Origin: Anisus vortex
Taxonomy: Eukaryota; Mollusca; Gastropoda; Planorbidae
DNA: 64,000 nt
Assembly (NCBI GenBank): GCA_949126835.1
Contig: OX421508.1
Coordinates: forward strand, 20,150,598 to 20,214,597
Direction: 5' to 3'
In this document: piece by piece, positions 32,921 to 44,700 of the stretch
How the letters are laid out: every line of letters starts with the position of its first letter
Position numbering within the stretch: position 1 is the first letter of the stretch
The notes under the pieces: generated by a model
What the model was told of the DNA's origin: nothing
The model's input: only the letters and a program-made list of their open reading frames with translations
The model's database searches: none
Translations under genes and position numbers: made by a program

Positions 32921-33516
32921 GAAATATTTTCTTTTTATATTAAATATTGGGAAAATAGTTTTAAGAAACACACAAAAAAAAAACGGCGTTTCAACAAGGG
33001 ATCCATTTTCTTTTATCTCCCCTTGAGAGCTAAAATGTAAAAAAAATAAAAATAACTACTAAGTGAATCCAAATATGCCCATTTGTGGAAAAGATCTGGA
33101 AGGAAGATGCTTAGGAAAGTCATCTGCTATTCTCAGATGCTAGGAATTCGCTCTTCTACTTTCAGCTTTTGGTTCAACTTACACATTTACAACTACAGCT
33201 TTATACACACATGAAAACTGTTCTAAGCATACAAAGAGGTCACCTACACTTGACCACTCAGAAGTGACTAAATATGTATCTGACATTTTACAATTAGCGA
33301 AAAGCATTTAAGACAAGGCGCTCATTAGACATTAATTGATACATACTGATTACATCTAAAATAGTTTAAATGCTCATATTATTCTTTAATTAAACATAAA
33401 TATAAGTAATTCTAAAACAAATTTATTTGTATTATTAATTTAATAAATATAAGAGACCTATTTAATAGCACTATATTATGTAATTCTTGCAATTATTAAT
33501 GTTTAAAAGATAAACT
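32921..33516. other. no gene recognised
   Basis: AT-rich, non-coding; no repeat boundary identified. Confidence 0.4.
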
Positions 33517-34398
33517 CCTTAAATGGACAAACAATTAATTTAGGAAAGGTTTATTTACAACTGTTTATCGTAAATTAATTTAAATTCTCTAATAATTAAA
33601 TCTTGTAATAAAGACCATAATGTTGGATTTATAAAAAGAAATAATAATTCGTCAGTAATATTTGTTATATTACAAAAACATAACTTGTTTGGCATCACTA
33701 TTGAATCATATGTGGAAACGGTTTTTAATTCAACGGAGATAATGAACCCGTTTTATTTGCGGTAATATTTCTAATATGTTTCTTTATGAAAAAAAAAGGC
33801 TTACAATTTATAATTTAAGAAATGGTCAAACTGTAAAATATATGTGAAAATTGTATAATTATAAATGACTTAAGAATTTAAATGTATATTTTTAAACCTT
33901 ACAATAGCTACCCAGATTCAATGATAACTTCGTATCTATTCTACTTTACAATGCTCTCAAACCATTTCCTTTAAATAGTAACTCATTAAAGGACATCTCA
34001 GTTAAACTGAGATAAACGTATAATTAACATTAACAGGTGTTAGATCAGCATCTTGACAATCAAATTATAATGTTTACATTGATAAGAAAAAAATTACCAT
34101 AAATGTGTAAGTTTAGTAATAAAATATTGCCTTTGATCTAAATGCAAATAAAAAGGATGATAATCACAAACATGATAATGTTGGATTAAATATAAAACGC
34201 TTTAACGATTTTCTCTATCAATTATAAATCTCTTTTGCTTTTGGCCTTGGTCTTGCTACGGAGTTAAATTAATTGTCCTATAACAAAATAGTTTTTTTTA
34301 AGTATAATAGAGCAGATTGGCCTTTAGACTGTTGGCACGCTGAATGATTTCGAAAACCTAGTTTGGCACACTGTCAGCAAAAGGTTGCCGACCCTGCA
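33517..34398 (+). mobile_element. hAT-like non-autonomous element, 5'-truncated copy
   Basis: Aligns by eye with the interior and right end of the element at 38779-39830: TAAATGGACAAACAATTAAT, TTTATTTACAACTGTTTA, AACGGAGATAATGAACCCG, GGCCTTGGTCTTGCTACGG. The right end reads AGCAAAAGGTTGCCGACCCTG, the hAT terminal inverted repeat. The left TIR is absent. Confidence 0.8.
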
Positions 34399-34917
34399 CT
34401 AGACCATTTTTTAATATTTTGTTTTCTATTATAGCTAGCTTGACGGAATCCTACAAAACATTGTGACCTTCCTAAAGTTTTCTCTACTGCAACCATTTTT
34501 GGGATGAATCCAGCGATCCAAGTTAAAGTCCACTTGGCCCACCACCTCTTCGTGGCTCTCCTGCTAGTTGCTTGGTACGATGATTTATTACTAATTTAGG
34601 TCCGTACTAAAAAAAACAAAAAAACAAAGATAAAAACAAAAGAAAAGAAAAAGTGACGAAAAGTAAAGAGAGAAAAAAAAGACTACGTGTTTTCAAAACA
34701 ATGTCAAGGTTTGGTGGGAGTGCCCAGACAACGCCCTTGGTTAAGATCACGTGGGCATGTTCCCATCTCTTCTCCTCCATCACAAAAGACCCAGTGGGCA
34801 GTGTCATTTACGTAACGTGTTTTTTGTCGTACATTACGCCTTTAGGATACACATTGTTGAACTGAGCTCATTTCGTTTTTGGTTGCCAACGAAGGTATAC
34901 AAGTTCTTAAAGCAACG
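34399..34917. other. no gene recognised
   Basis: Purine-rich tract at 34608-34680. No supported coding sequence. Confidence 0.4.
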
Positions 34918-35175
34918 TCTTATGGGACACGGCAGCGCGTTCGGATAGCGTTCCGAAGGTTTCGAGTTTCAAATCCTGGCGAAGGTTCGTATTTGCTCCC
35001 GGGGGTTGAAGGATGTCCTTGAGTCTACCCAGATCTGGTGGGTACCGGACAGTAGTAAAGGCAAATTAAAGACTGGGTATTGTGCCGGAAACAATATGGT
35101 AGTCATGGAAGCTCGCAAAAGCTTCATAACATGATCAAATATGTCTTTCGGTGATACTTCTGCTACACAACATGG
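34918..35175 (+). mobile_element. tRNA-derived SINE (family b)
   Basis: tRNA-like head CGGCAGCGCGTTCGGATAGC with a B-box-like GAGTTTCAAATCCTGG, then a central segment (GAGTCTACCCAGATCTGG, GGTACCGGACAGTAG) resembling the central domain of the SINEs at 6370-6630 and 51411-51730. The tail beyond 35080 is different. Confidence 0.6.
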
Positions 35176-35262
35176 TCTCATGTCTTTATTTATCATATCA
35201 AATTTCTGTTCAGAATTTTATTCAAGAGTGCATTGCCTGATCACAATCTCATAAAACTACCA

Positions 35263-35570
35263 TACAAGATTACCATCGGAGATTGCATGGGACATTTAGG
35301 CCTACCTACCAAGATTACCATCGGAGCTTGCATGGGACATTTAGGCCTACCTACCAAGATTACCATCGGAGCTTGCATGGGACATTTACATACCAAGATT
35401 ACCATCAGAGATTGCATGGGGCATTTAGGCCTACCTACCAAGATTACCATCGGAGATTGCATGGGGCATTTAGGCCTACCTTCCAAGATTACCATCGGAG
35501 CTTGCATGGGACATTTACATATCAAGATTACCATCAGAGATTGCATGGGATATTTAGGCCTAGAAATATA
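35263..35570. repeat. 45/39-bp tandem repeat, about seven copies
   Basis: Units ACCAAGATTACCATCGGAGM plus TTGCATGGGACATTTAGGCCTACCT (45 bp); some units lack the GGCCTA part. All lengths are multiples of three, which keeps both strands open and yields spurious frames of 100-133 codons. Confidence 0.93.
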
Positions 35571-36399
35571 CGATTCGAGATAACCTTAAGAAATTCAAAG
35601 TTGTTGAAAAAGGTATTTAAAAAACAACAACCAGTCTCTATAAAAATATTATTAGCATTGCCTGTTGTATGCACATACAATTGACATTCCCCCATTTATC
35701 TCCACTATAAAAATTCAATGTAAACACCGAGTGACGAGTTTCTCTGTGGTAAGCTCATCTTTCTTGCCTTTTTTTTTTTGTTTAATTATTGTTTTTTTTA
35801 TTTTTTTATTTATGGGCCAGTGCTATCAGCCCACTTTTATTTTACATGTGTCACGTGATTTTCAAATTCAAAACCACCGTTACGACTTACGACGTTTATT
35901 GTATTGATACGCGCGTGCAGTGGTGTTGATGTACAATTGCAGTGTTATAGTGGCTAGGGAGTAGGGACATGGGCGCCCGCAGGGGGAGGGCAAGGGGGGG
36001 GAGAACTTCTCCCCCCCGTCGATCTTGCCCCCCCCCCCGGATTGATTGATAAAAAAAATTTTTTGTAAAAAATAGACAATTTATAATTAATTGGGAAAAG
36101 TTTTGGGTAAGCATTTCCAATGTTTTAATAATTTAAGCCCGAAAATTGATAAAAGAAAAAAAATGTTTTGGCAAAACAATTGATAAAATCCGACATAATT
36201 AGGCTAAGTTTCTGCTGGTGTCGAAAATATTAAAAAATTAACCGTCAACTTTTTATATTTGATCCTAGCTTCAAAATATTTTGCTCTTGGCTCAGAAATC
36301 TTAAAAAACATCCAAAGCGAATGGAAATTGTCTTTGAAGCCGCCGACAGAGTTATAAGGTCTCTTTAGAAAAACCGAACGACGGGTAACGATTTGAGGT
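35571..36399. other. no gene; GC-rich inverted patch
   Basis: At 35965-36042 a G-run/C-run inverted pair (GCAAGGGGGGGG and CTTGCCCCCCCCCC) surrounds a AGAACTTCT palindrome. It is likely a scrap of an unidentified repeat. The rest is AT-rich and unassigned. Confidence 0.45.
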
Positions 36400-38560
36400 T
36401 TGAGTTCAGGGGGGCGGGGGCTCTCCCAAGCTCTGTCCGGGCTCAGCCACCCCACGACACGCCTAAGGCGTGGCGTGCCGTGTAACAGGGGAAGGTCTCC
36501 GCAGCCCAGCGATCGTTCACTGCGGTTCCCACTAAGGATCATTATAGTGGCGGCTCGCCCGTATACCTGCACTGTCACCCGGTAGCACAAGTCCTATACT
36601 ATAGGTGATGATGATGATTGTCCATCGTTTGCGAAGAGGACCATCCTTTGTCAGTGTCATAGTTGCTTATGGGTACGATGATGGCTGGTGAGGCCTATTC
36701 TTGCCCGAAAAAGTTTGCCGCAGTGGGGGCATGGAGGCGAGGCCTGCTGGCCGGCAGTAGAGGGGCTGTCTTTTCTGGACTTTCTTAGTTGACGTTTTGC
36801 ATTTGCGACCCTTCGCCTTTTTTCCTCATGAGCTACTGCTCCATTGGCGGTCATGCCTCGCCAAGAGGATCGGTCTTCAGCCAGTCCTTCCCAATGGTTT
36901 GGGTCCATTTCCAGATTTTTTGCGGAGGCGTTCAGGGTGTCTGTATACCTCTTCTTCTGCCCTCCTCGCTTTCGCTTTCCTAGACTAGTTCACCATAGAA
37001 ATTTGTTTGGACAGTCGTACTTCTGGCATGCGCGCACAACATGGCCTGCCCATCTGAGCTGGGATTTTGCCAGTTGGGTGTACATGCCTGGCATGCCGGT
37101 CCGCGCAAGGACCTCAGCGTCTGGGACGCTTTCCTGCCACCTGACCAACATGCGTAGAGAAGAATTGTTAGAACGGCAGCTGAATAGACTTTTAGTTTGG
37201 TTTGCAGCTTAATGCCTCTCCGATTCCAAACATTAGACCGCAGTCTTACAAAGGAGGAACTGGCTCTGGCTATCCTGAGATTTACTTCATCGTCTATATG
37301 TACAGACTGGGAGAGGGCGCTGCCGAGGTATGTGAACCTGTCAACATTATTTAGCTTTTCGTCCATTTACAGTGATGGAAGGTTCAGTGTGCTCACATCC
37401 TGGTGCAAAACCTCGCTTTTCTTGGTTGAGATAGTTAAGCCGAAGTTTGGTGCATGCCGCTGAGAACAGGTCCATACTGCGCTGCATGTCTGCCTCCGTG
37501 GAGGCCATCAGGGAGCAGTCATCTGGAAACAAAAAGTCCCGTATTGTCTCAATGCGGGTCAAAGATTTGGCCTGCAGTCTCCTCAGATTGAACAGCTTAC
37601 CATCAAAGCGGTACCGGAGTTTGATCCCTACTGCACTGTCTTTGAAGGCATCCAAAAGCATGGCTGAAAACATGCGGCTAAAGAGTGTAGGGACCAAGAC
37701 ACATCCCTGCTTTACGCCGTTTGTAACTTGGAAGGGTTCTGAAAATCTGCCCTGGTCTTGGACTCTGGTGAGCATGCCATCGTGATGTTGATCCTGGCAT
37801 TTCTCTTGCGTTTGGCGGGCAGCGATGATCATATCAATGGTTCCACTCTCTTTCCTGAAACCACACTGGCTTTCAGGCAATAGACCCTGGTCGAAGTGAC
37901 GTGTAAGTCTGTTTAAGAGTATCCTTTCAAGGATGGATTTTGCCAGCGATGCACAGAAGCGATATTCCCCTATGGTTGTCGCATGCTTGCCGATTGCCCT
38001 TGCGCTTGTAGAGGTGGATGATGGTTGCATCTTTGAATTCCCGTGGGACTTTTTTTTGTTTCTACATCTCGCAGAACATGGCCGTGAGTTTTTCAACCAG
38101 TTTGTGTCCACCTGATTTATATATTTTGGAAGGAATGGAGTCAGCTCCAGGAGTCTTGCCGCTAGACAGAAGATCCTTGCCTTTTTTGTTTCCAGCTCTG
38201 ATGGAGGGTCAGCCATTCCCTCATTGATTGCTATCTGTGGCAGTCGATTAATCGCCTGATCGCTGATGGTAGAGTGCATGTTGAGGACACAGTTGAAGTT
38301 TCTGCCCAGCGAGCCAGAATCTTTCTTTAGATACTATAGAAACAGGCATCCAGGCACCGGGTGGGTTGCAGCGTCCATTGCTTCCTCCCCACCGAGACCC
38401 CGTGGCCTCTCGGCAGAGCAATGGATCTCGGACCCGCTGCGGGGGCCGTCCCCCGTGCGTTCGCCCGCCGGTGTATTCTTAATGGGGACGTATCGGCGGT
38501 TTACACACTACGCCACGATGAGGCCCATGGGTACAGTAGTGCGCGGCCGACAGAAGAAAA
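36400..38560 (+). repeat. GC-rich repeat R, split by LINE D
   Basis: Left part 36400-36604 (CTCTGTCCGGGCTCAGCC, GGCGTGGCGTGCCGTGTAAC, CAGCGATCGTTCACTGCGG) and right part 38331-38560 (CATCCAGGCACCGGGTGG, CGGACCCGCTGCGGGGGCC, TTCGCCCGCCGGTGTATT) together match the uninterrupted copies at 31410 and 60258. The gap is exactly LINE D plus one target duplication. Confidence 0.9.
36605..38330 (-). pseudogene. LINE D, 5'-truncated, frameshifted reverse transcriptase
   Basis: Flanked by a 9-bp target duplication ATACTATAG (36596-36604 and 38331-38339). On the minus strand: RT fragment 38279-37347 with CGFRKESGTIDMIIAARQTQ, GVKQGCVLVPTLFSRMF and a mutated active site LFPDDCSLMA; then in another frame 37366-36980 with DRFTYLGSALSQSVHIDDE and VYSAAVLTILLYA; then 36908-36657 with MDPNHWEGLAEDRSSWR and a C2H2-type finger CPHCGKLFRARIGLTSHHRTH-like tail. 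The element ends in a short (ATC)n tail at 36607-36618. The endonuclease is missing. Only frameshifted remnants exist, so it is dead. Confidence 0.93.
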
Positions 38561-38778
38561 GGTGGGAGTAAAATATAAAAAAATGGACCAGGCTGTCTTT
38601 CATGGGCCCCCCTTCTTGGTTTTGTAATTTCATATGGAGATGACGTATTTCCGAATCTGCGCATTTCACTGCAAATACTTCTAACGATTGCTGTTTAATT
38701 TGCAAGCTGTGAGCGGTCCTCTAGCAAACTTAAGCTTATTTTGTCTTATTTAATTCAATGGGAAAAGATCGTCTGAGT
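38561..38778. other. unassigned spacer
   Basis: No feature recognised; its last 8 bp (38771-38778, GTCTGAGT) are the left target duplication of the following hAT element. Confidence 0.5.
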
Positions 38779-39830
38779 CAGGGGTCGGCAACCTAAGCCT
38801 CGCGTGCCAAATTTGTCAGGCAGAGCGATTTCCAATGGCACGCGAGCGACTTCCAAGAGGTGTTTTTTTTAATTGATGAAAAAAGATTTTTATTGATGAA
38901 AAAACAAACATTTTCCAGTTTTTAATGAGGAAAACTGACTGTTGAAGACGATGTTTCTGAATGACAGAGCGACACTTTTCAGTTAGTTGAACGCATTTAC
39001 AAGGACGGGTTAAATCAAGTGGGTTAAATGGACAAACAATTGATGTAGGAAATGTTTATTTACAACTGTTTAACGTAGATCAATTGTATACCTCTAATAA
39101 TTAAATATTTTAATGAATACCATAATGCTGGATTTATTTTTAAAAAAATAATTAGGCAGTAATATATGTTATATTACAAAACATAACATGTTTGGAATCA
39201 ATATTGAATCAAAATTTGAAACTTTATTTGATTTAAAGGGAGATAATTAGCCCGTTTTATTTATGCTATTATTTCTAATATTGTGTTTCTTATTTTTCTT
39301 TTTATAATAGACTAAATGCCCTACAACTTATAACGTTATAATGACCAAACTGTAAAATTTAGTTGAAAATTATATAAATATTAGATCTATATGACTAAAA
39401 CATTTCATGAACATTTTTGAAACATTACATTAACTACCCTGTTTGTATGATTACTACATACGAATTCCACTCTACTATAGTGACACTCCGACTTCGTGCA
39501 AATACAAGACAATCTCAGTTAAACTGAGAATAAACTATCATCAATATTATCAGTTGCTAGATCCTTATCTGGACAACCAAATGATAATGTTTACAAAATC
39601 ATTACCAAAAATGTGAAAGTTTGGTAATATAATTTTTTTTGGTATAAATGCAAATAAAAAGGTTGATAATCACATGTGCGTTAATTGACGCTTTTCCGTT
39701 TTCTTTCCATACTTTTCCTTTGCTTTTGGCCTTGGTCTTGCTACGGAGTTAATTTGTCTTATAATTGGCACGCTGAACGGTTTAGAAATCCTAGTTTGGC
39801 ACACAATTAGCAAAAGGTTGGCGACCCTTG
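38779..39830. mobile_element. non-autonomous hAT element with 8-bp target duplication
   Basis: 1052 bp. Left end CAGGGGTCGGCAACCT, right end AGGTTGGCGACCCTTG: the reverse complement matches at 14 of 16 positions. Flanks GTCTGAGT (38771-38778) and GTCTGAGC (39831-39838) form an 8-bp duplication with one mismatch, the hAT hallmark. It has no transposase frame. Truncated relatives lie at 33517-34398 (right part) and 58296-58395 (left part). Confidence 0.92.
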
Positions 39831-39838
39831 GTCTGAGC

Positions 39839-40084
39839 GACCTTGCACTCCTTAGCATCGAAAGAGAAACAATTGAGAATATTAATTTTGTCAACGTGAT
39901 TGACGAGTTTGCGACAGTCAAATCGAGGAGGATAAATTTGTTGTAGGCTATGTCTATTCCGTCAAGTACAATTAGTATAATTTTTTTTTTCAAATAAATT
40001 GTTTACAATCATATATATATATATACTTATTATTCTGTATTCTTTTTCAATAAATTACCATAAAGTTCATTATTCTAGTCTACT
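39839..40084. other. no gene recognised
   Basis: AT-rich; (TA)n at 40012-40025. Confidence 0.4.
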
Positions 40085-40555
40085 AAAAAAACTTAAATAT
40101 TTTGGCTTCTCTGGTCCCTTAAATTACATCCGTGGATTCAAGACTTTCTTATAACTTATAGGCAGAGAACAAACAGTCATAATAAATGGCTCTAAGTCAT
40201 CACCAATAACTGTAAACTCAGGAGTTCAACAAGGAACTGTTCTAGGGCCCCTACTATTTCTAATTTACATTAATGATCTGCCGAATTGCATCAATGCAGG
40301 AACAAAAGTAAGATTGTTTGCCGATGATTGCATAATTTATAGAATAATAAAGACAGGAAAAGATAGTGAACTTCTACAAAAAGACCTAGATGAACTACAA
40401 AAATGGGAATCAAACTGGAGTATGTCTTTTCACCCAGAAAAATGCCAACTAATAAGGGTATCCAAGAAATGGAAACAAATAATAGCAAACTACTTCATTC
40501 ATGGTAAAGAACTAACTCAAACTAACAATGCTAAGTATCTAGGAGTAATAATAAT

Positions 40556-40929
40556 AATATTTACAAGATCGTGAACCGCCACGTGGAAATGTCCACTCAG
40601 CCAGGCCGAATCCAACAGGTGTCCCGCTCTACCCGAGGCCATCAGCTCAAGCTGCATGTCCCACATGCATGCACCGACGTCTACAAATATTCTTTTTTTC
40701 CGTCAGCCATTAGGCTGTGGAACACCCTGGACCAGGCCTCCATCACTGCCCCTACAGTTCAGGCTTTTAAATCGTCACTGAAGGGCTGGTCTAAAAACCT
40801 AAAGTGACACTCTGTCATCTGTTTATAATTGTTGTTTGTGATGCTTTTTATTTTATGTGTATTCAAATTTTGGCCTCTTTCCTCAGTTCTAACGGGGTCT
40901 CCACAGTATTATGAAGAAGAAGAAGAAGA
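40556..40929 (+). mobile_element. LINE B 3' end nested in LINE A
   Basis: Encodes the last ~75 residues of another non-LTR RT (QLKLHVPHACTDVYKYSFFP, AIRLWNTLDQAS) ending at TGA 40805-40807, followed by a 3' UTR (CCTAAAGTGACACTC, TAATTGTTGTTTGTGATGC) and an AAGAAGAAGAAGAAG tail. The flanking LINE A frame continues on both sides. The target duplication is obscured by ATAATAAT repeats. Confidence 0.88.
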
Positions 40930-41459
40930 AATGATAAGTTATCTTGGAACCCTCATATTGGTGAAGTAATTAAAAAATCAAACAAAACATTAGGATTCAT
41001 AAAAAGGAACTTTTGCAAATATAATAAGAATATAAAACTAAAATGCTATGTCACATTAGTCAGGCCTATACTAGAATATGCAGCATCTGTATGGGACACG
41101 TCAACTAAAGAAAACATTGAAAAATTAGAACAAATTCAAAAAAGAGCTGCAAGGTTCATAATTAGTGAATATTCTCAATTAACAAGAGTAACACCATTAG
41201 TAAAATCACTAAACTTAGAAACACTAGAGGACGGAAGGGCAAAGAGTAAAGTAGTAATAAAGTAATAATACATAAGGCATTAAACTCTAATTTAGAAATA
41301 CAACCCAATAAAAACCTGTTGCAAAGCTCAGATAAACATAAAGACAAAAACACTTTCCTTGTCCCTTATGCGAGAACAAATGCATATAAGTACTCTTTCT
41401 TCCCGAGTGGCATTCGGGCATGGAATGGGTTGCCTGAACAAACCAGGAAAACCAAAGCA

Positions 41460-41622
41460 GGCTGGTCCAGCGGTTAGTTCACCGGCCTGTCAACCAAAAA
41501 CCAACGGACAGGTCGCGGGTTCTATCCCTGCCACCGACGGATCCCTGTCGCCCTGCAGGAGTTTTGGGCCTAGTGGACGTAATAATCTTCTATCTAGAAG
41601 GAACGTCTGTAAACTTACAAGA
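41460..41622 (+). mobile_element. SINE family a nested in LINE A 3' UTR
   Basis: Same family as 32761-32920: head GGCTGGTCCAGCGGTTAGTT, B-box-like GGGTTCTATCCCTG, body GATCCCTGTCGCCCTGCAGG and hairpin GACGT (41576-41580) / ACGTC (41603-41607). It splits the LINE A UTR sequence CCAGGAAAACC/AGTAACTTAAC, with short similar flanks AAAACCA and ACAACCA as a probable target duplication. Confidence 0.88.
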
Positions 41623-41725
41623 CAACCAGTAACTTAACATCATTTAAAATATTAATACAAATGCAAGACTAGACGCAATAATCTTCTTTATTGAAGGAGC
41701 GTCTGTAATGTATAAGATAAGATAA

Positions 41726-44700
41726 GAAGATAAGATGCTTTGAAAATGAACCATATAAACCGTAAAATTTCAAAATTTTCTTTAAGGCTCAATGAGCCCT
41801 TGGATTCTGTCGGTCCGAGAAGGGGCGCAGACTTTGTGTCATGTCCCCGCGCACAGATGACCCTAGCTACGCCACTGTGTGTAGTTACTTTTGAGAATGT
41901 TTATTTTTTATTAATTTTTAAAAAGTAGAAAAGTCAAGATCATGTACAATTTTGTTCGGAAAGCACAGTTATATTAAAAGTCTATCGTACAATGCAAAAA
42001 AAAAACAAATTTTTGTATTTATTAGGCATATACGTATTTAAAAAGAATTTTTTAACGAAGTGTCCCATTAGTGGGACGCTAGCAGAAAATGAGTGAAAAC
42101 ATTACTAAAAATATTTTGCCCCCCCCCCCCCCCTAGAAAAGGGAAGTGTGTGGAGAAAGAGGGGGGGGGGGAGCACACACTTGATTTTAAGTTATGTTTG
42201 GTTGTAAGTTTGCTATTTTCGTAGTTTCAAATTCGTAGTTTATTTGATTTTGTTTGTTTGTTTTTTTATATTTTATTTTAATTAAGATAAGACATTATTT
42301 TACAGATATATAGGCTAGTGAAAAAAGATAAGATAAAATGAGATTATATTAGAAAAGTAAAGATATGATAAACAGATAATATAGTTGGGATTGATAATCA
42401 AGATATTCAAGACATGTATATATATTATAAAACAATACCTTAATTTTTCGTAGATTGATAGATTTATACAAATAAGAAAAGCTAGATCTCTCTATAAATG
42501 TTGATAAGCTAGATAAGCTAGTTAAATAAACAGATAGATAAATAAATATATAATATGAGATCTGATTGTGCTGTGGAGGATGTCCGAGCAGTGGTGACCG
42601 TGTCTGGCCTTGTCTGTCCAGTACCCGCGAGAGTAAACAACACAGGTGTTGGTACGATATCTTTTCAAGGCCCTCTTTTCCAACACTCCAACGCTTGACA
42701 TATCTCGTTGATTTATTTGAATTACATACAATTTTGACAAATCGTGAAACTTTTAAAACAAGTTTTGTGGACCATTTTGTCAAATTGTCATGAGAGTTAC
42801 CATTAGAATGTAATCATATCAATTACTTACAGGCCTATTGAAAAACTGTAATCAAGTACAATTTGTAGTTTAAATTAATGTAACTTTTAAGTAAACAATG
42901 CAATGCAATTCAATTCAACAATTCAATGTAACTTTTCCTCCGCTTCAGTATTGATAATATTACACATTTACGTAAAATGGGAAAAGTGCACTCACGGATG
43001 ATTGATTTGGATGAAAAGAATTCCTAGATAAGTATTTGGGGGTTATAAAGTTGGACAATTCAATTGTCAATTAACTTGTTACAATGCATTTTAATATGGA
43101 ATAATTTGAATGTGAAAATTGGGAGAGTAAATTGGGAATCTGAAACACAAGATAAGGTAGGCGTCTGGTAGTTTTCACAGATACAGGGTTTAATAATTAG
43201 GGACTTATATCTATGACAGTTGAAACTCTGACCTAAATAAACTGCATATGATATAAATAAGGTGGGTCTTCCTGGGGCAATTGTTTCTTTGAACCCCTTG
43301 GCTACAACGCCGGAAATAATTAGAAAAACAGTTTTAAAAGTTTGACTTACTAGCATCGACTGGCGTACTAGTATGCAGCGACATATACTTAGCTATTTAG
43401 GCCTACTAAGCTCACATGGAGGGCTATAAGCTTGTGAGGCTACTATTTTTGTAAGGGCCTCTGGAATCAAAAATAGAGATCCCAAATGCTATACTCGGAA
43501 ATAAATATATTACAACTAGAGGCTACTTTGCATATTTAATTAACAAAATGTTTAAGTACACATTCAAAGAAAACCAAATTTAAGGGCGGCGGCGCCACAC
43601 GAAATTGTAGAACGTTTAGGGCAGGGGCATTTCCTCTCAGCTTCATAGCAACAATAAAAATACATGCGTAATTCTCAATTTCATTTTGTAATTTTAATAT
43701 TCATGGACCCCTAAACTCTTATGGGTCCCGGTGCTGAGGACCGTCTGCAACCCCCCTCTCGTGGGGCTTGTGTCTGTATATCTGTATCTCTATGAGTATT
43801 TAAGATTACCTGCGTTTATATATAGGTGTTTCATGTTTTATAATGTGTTTTTTTTTTGTAAATATATAAACTAATTGTGTCTTTGTGTATAATTGTGTAT
43901 AATTGTCTGATATTTGATCAGCTATAATCAATACACATTTTCCGATAGATTCTGGTTGAATCTGGTTCAACTGATTCAGTGAATACGTTATTACAAGTAA
44001 AGTAATTTCGCCTACACTGGCCCTACGACATAAACAACACAGAAGCCATTAATGAAAATTATGTGTCCGACAGAGGCTTTACGTAAACACCACGTGACCA
44101 GCCCTACTCCCATCCATTTTTGCCACCAGACTCCTCGCCCGTCCCCTTTCCTCGTCGTTTACGTCACGTTTATTGTTTCGATTGTCAGTTGAGTAACGCG
44201 CTGTTGTCGTGTCGTCACCTCCGCCGTGTGTCAGATGACGTATAGATATAGGGCTCAAATAAACACGTCAACCCTTGGAGCTGTTGATACACACACGAGG
44301 ACACACGGACACACGTAGCTTATTGTCGTTTTCTATGTTTTTTATTTCGTTCTTTTTGACGGTATAAGTCGGACATAATGTTTTGGATACGCATGTATAC
44401 CCACATGTTCTTATTTTCTACTACTGGAGTTACATACGTTTTGTAGGCGCGTGTATATGTTCATCGAGGCGTGACGCTTGACTTGATTATTATCTATCAG
44501 GTAATTGGTATTTTTGTTATTTCCTATTAAAATAAAACAATATAAATATGTTTTTAGAAGAAAAGGCAGACATTACAGCAATAGTTTTAATTTTCTTTGT
44601 CTAACTTTGAATTTCTCTGTTGTTAATTAACACTAAACGTTAGGCATATTTTTGTTAAGTTCAGCCATTAAAGATTTAAAGTCAAATTTAGAAAAAAATT

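Larger units (their letters stand above)
40085..41725 (+). pseudogene. LINE A, 5'-truncated, carrying two nested insertions
   Basis: RT frame begins about 40085 (LKYFGFSGPLN), has an in-frame stop at 40152-40154, then TVNSGVQQGTVLGPLLFLI, the intact catalytic LFADDCIIYR and the downstream WSMSFHPEKCQLIRV. At about 40556 it is interrupted by a LINE B 3' end, and it resumes at 40930 with DKLSWNPHIGEV, LEYAASVWDTST and RAARFIISEYSQLTRVTP. The C-terminal FLVPYARTNAYKYSFFPSGI ends near 41445, then a SINE sits in the 3' UTR (41460-41622). The 3' end has the GACGC/GCGTC hairpin (41672-41703) and a (GATAA)n-type tail. The jockey/CR1-like clade is inferred from motifs; no endonuclease is present. Confidence 0.92.

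Noticed and set aside
35233..35684. Overlapping frames of 101-133 codons on both strands
   Set aside because: Explained by a tandem repeat with unit lengths divisible by three.
35233..38627. Plus-strand frames of 60-120 codons across 36789-38627
   Set aside because: They are antisense to LINE D or lie in repeat R; the minus strand holds the recognisable reverse transcriptase motifs.
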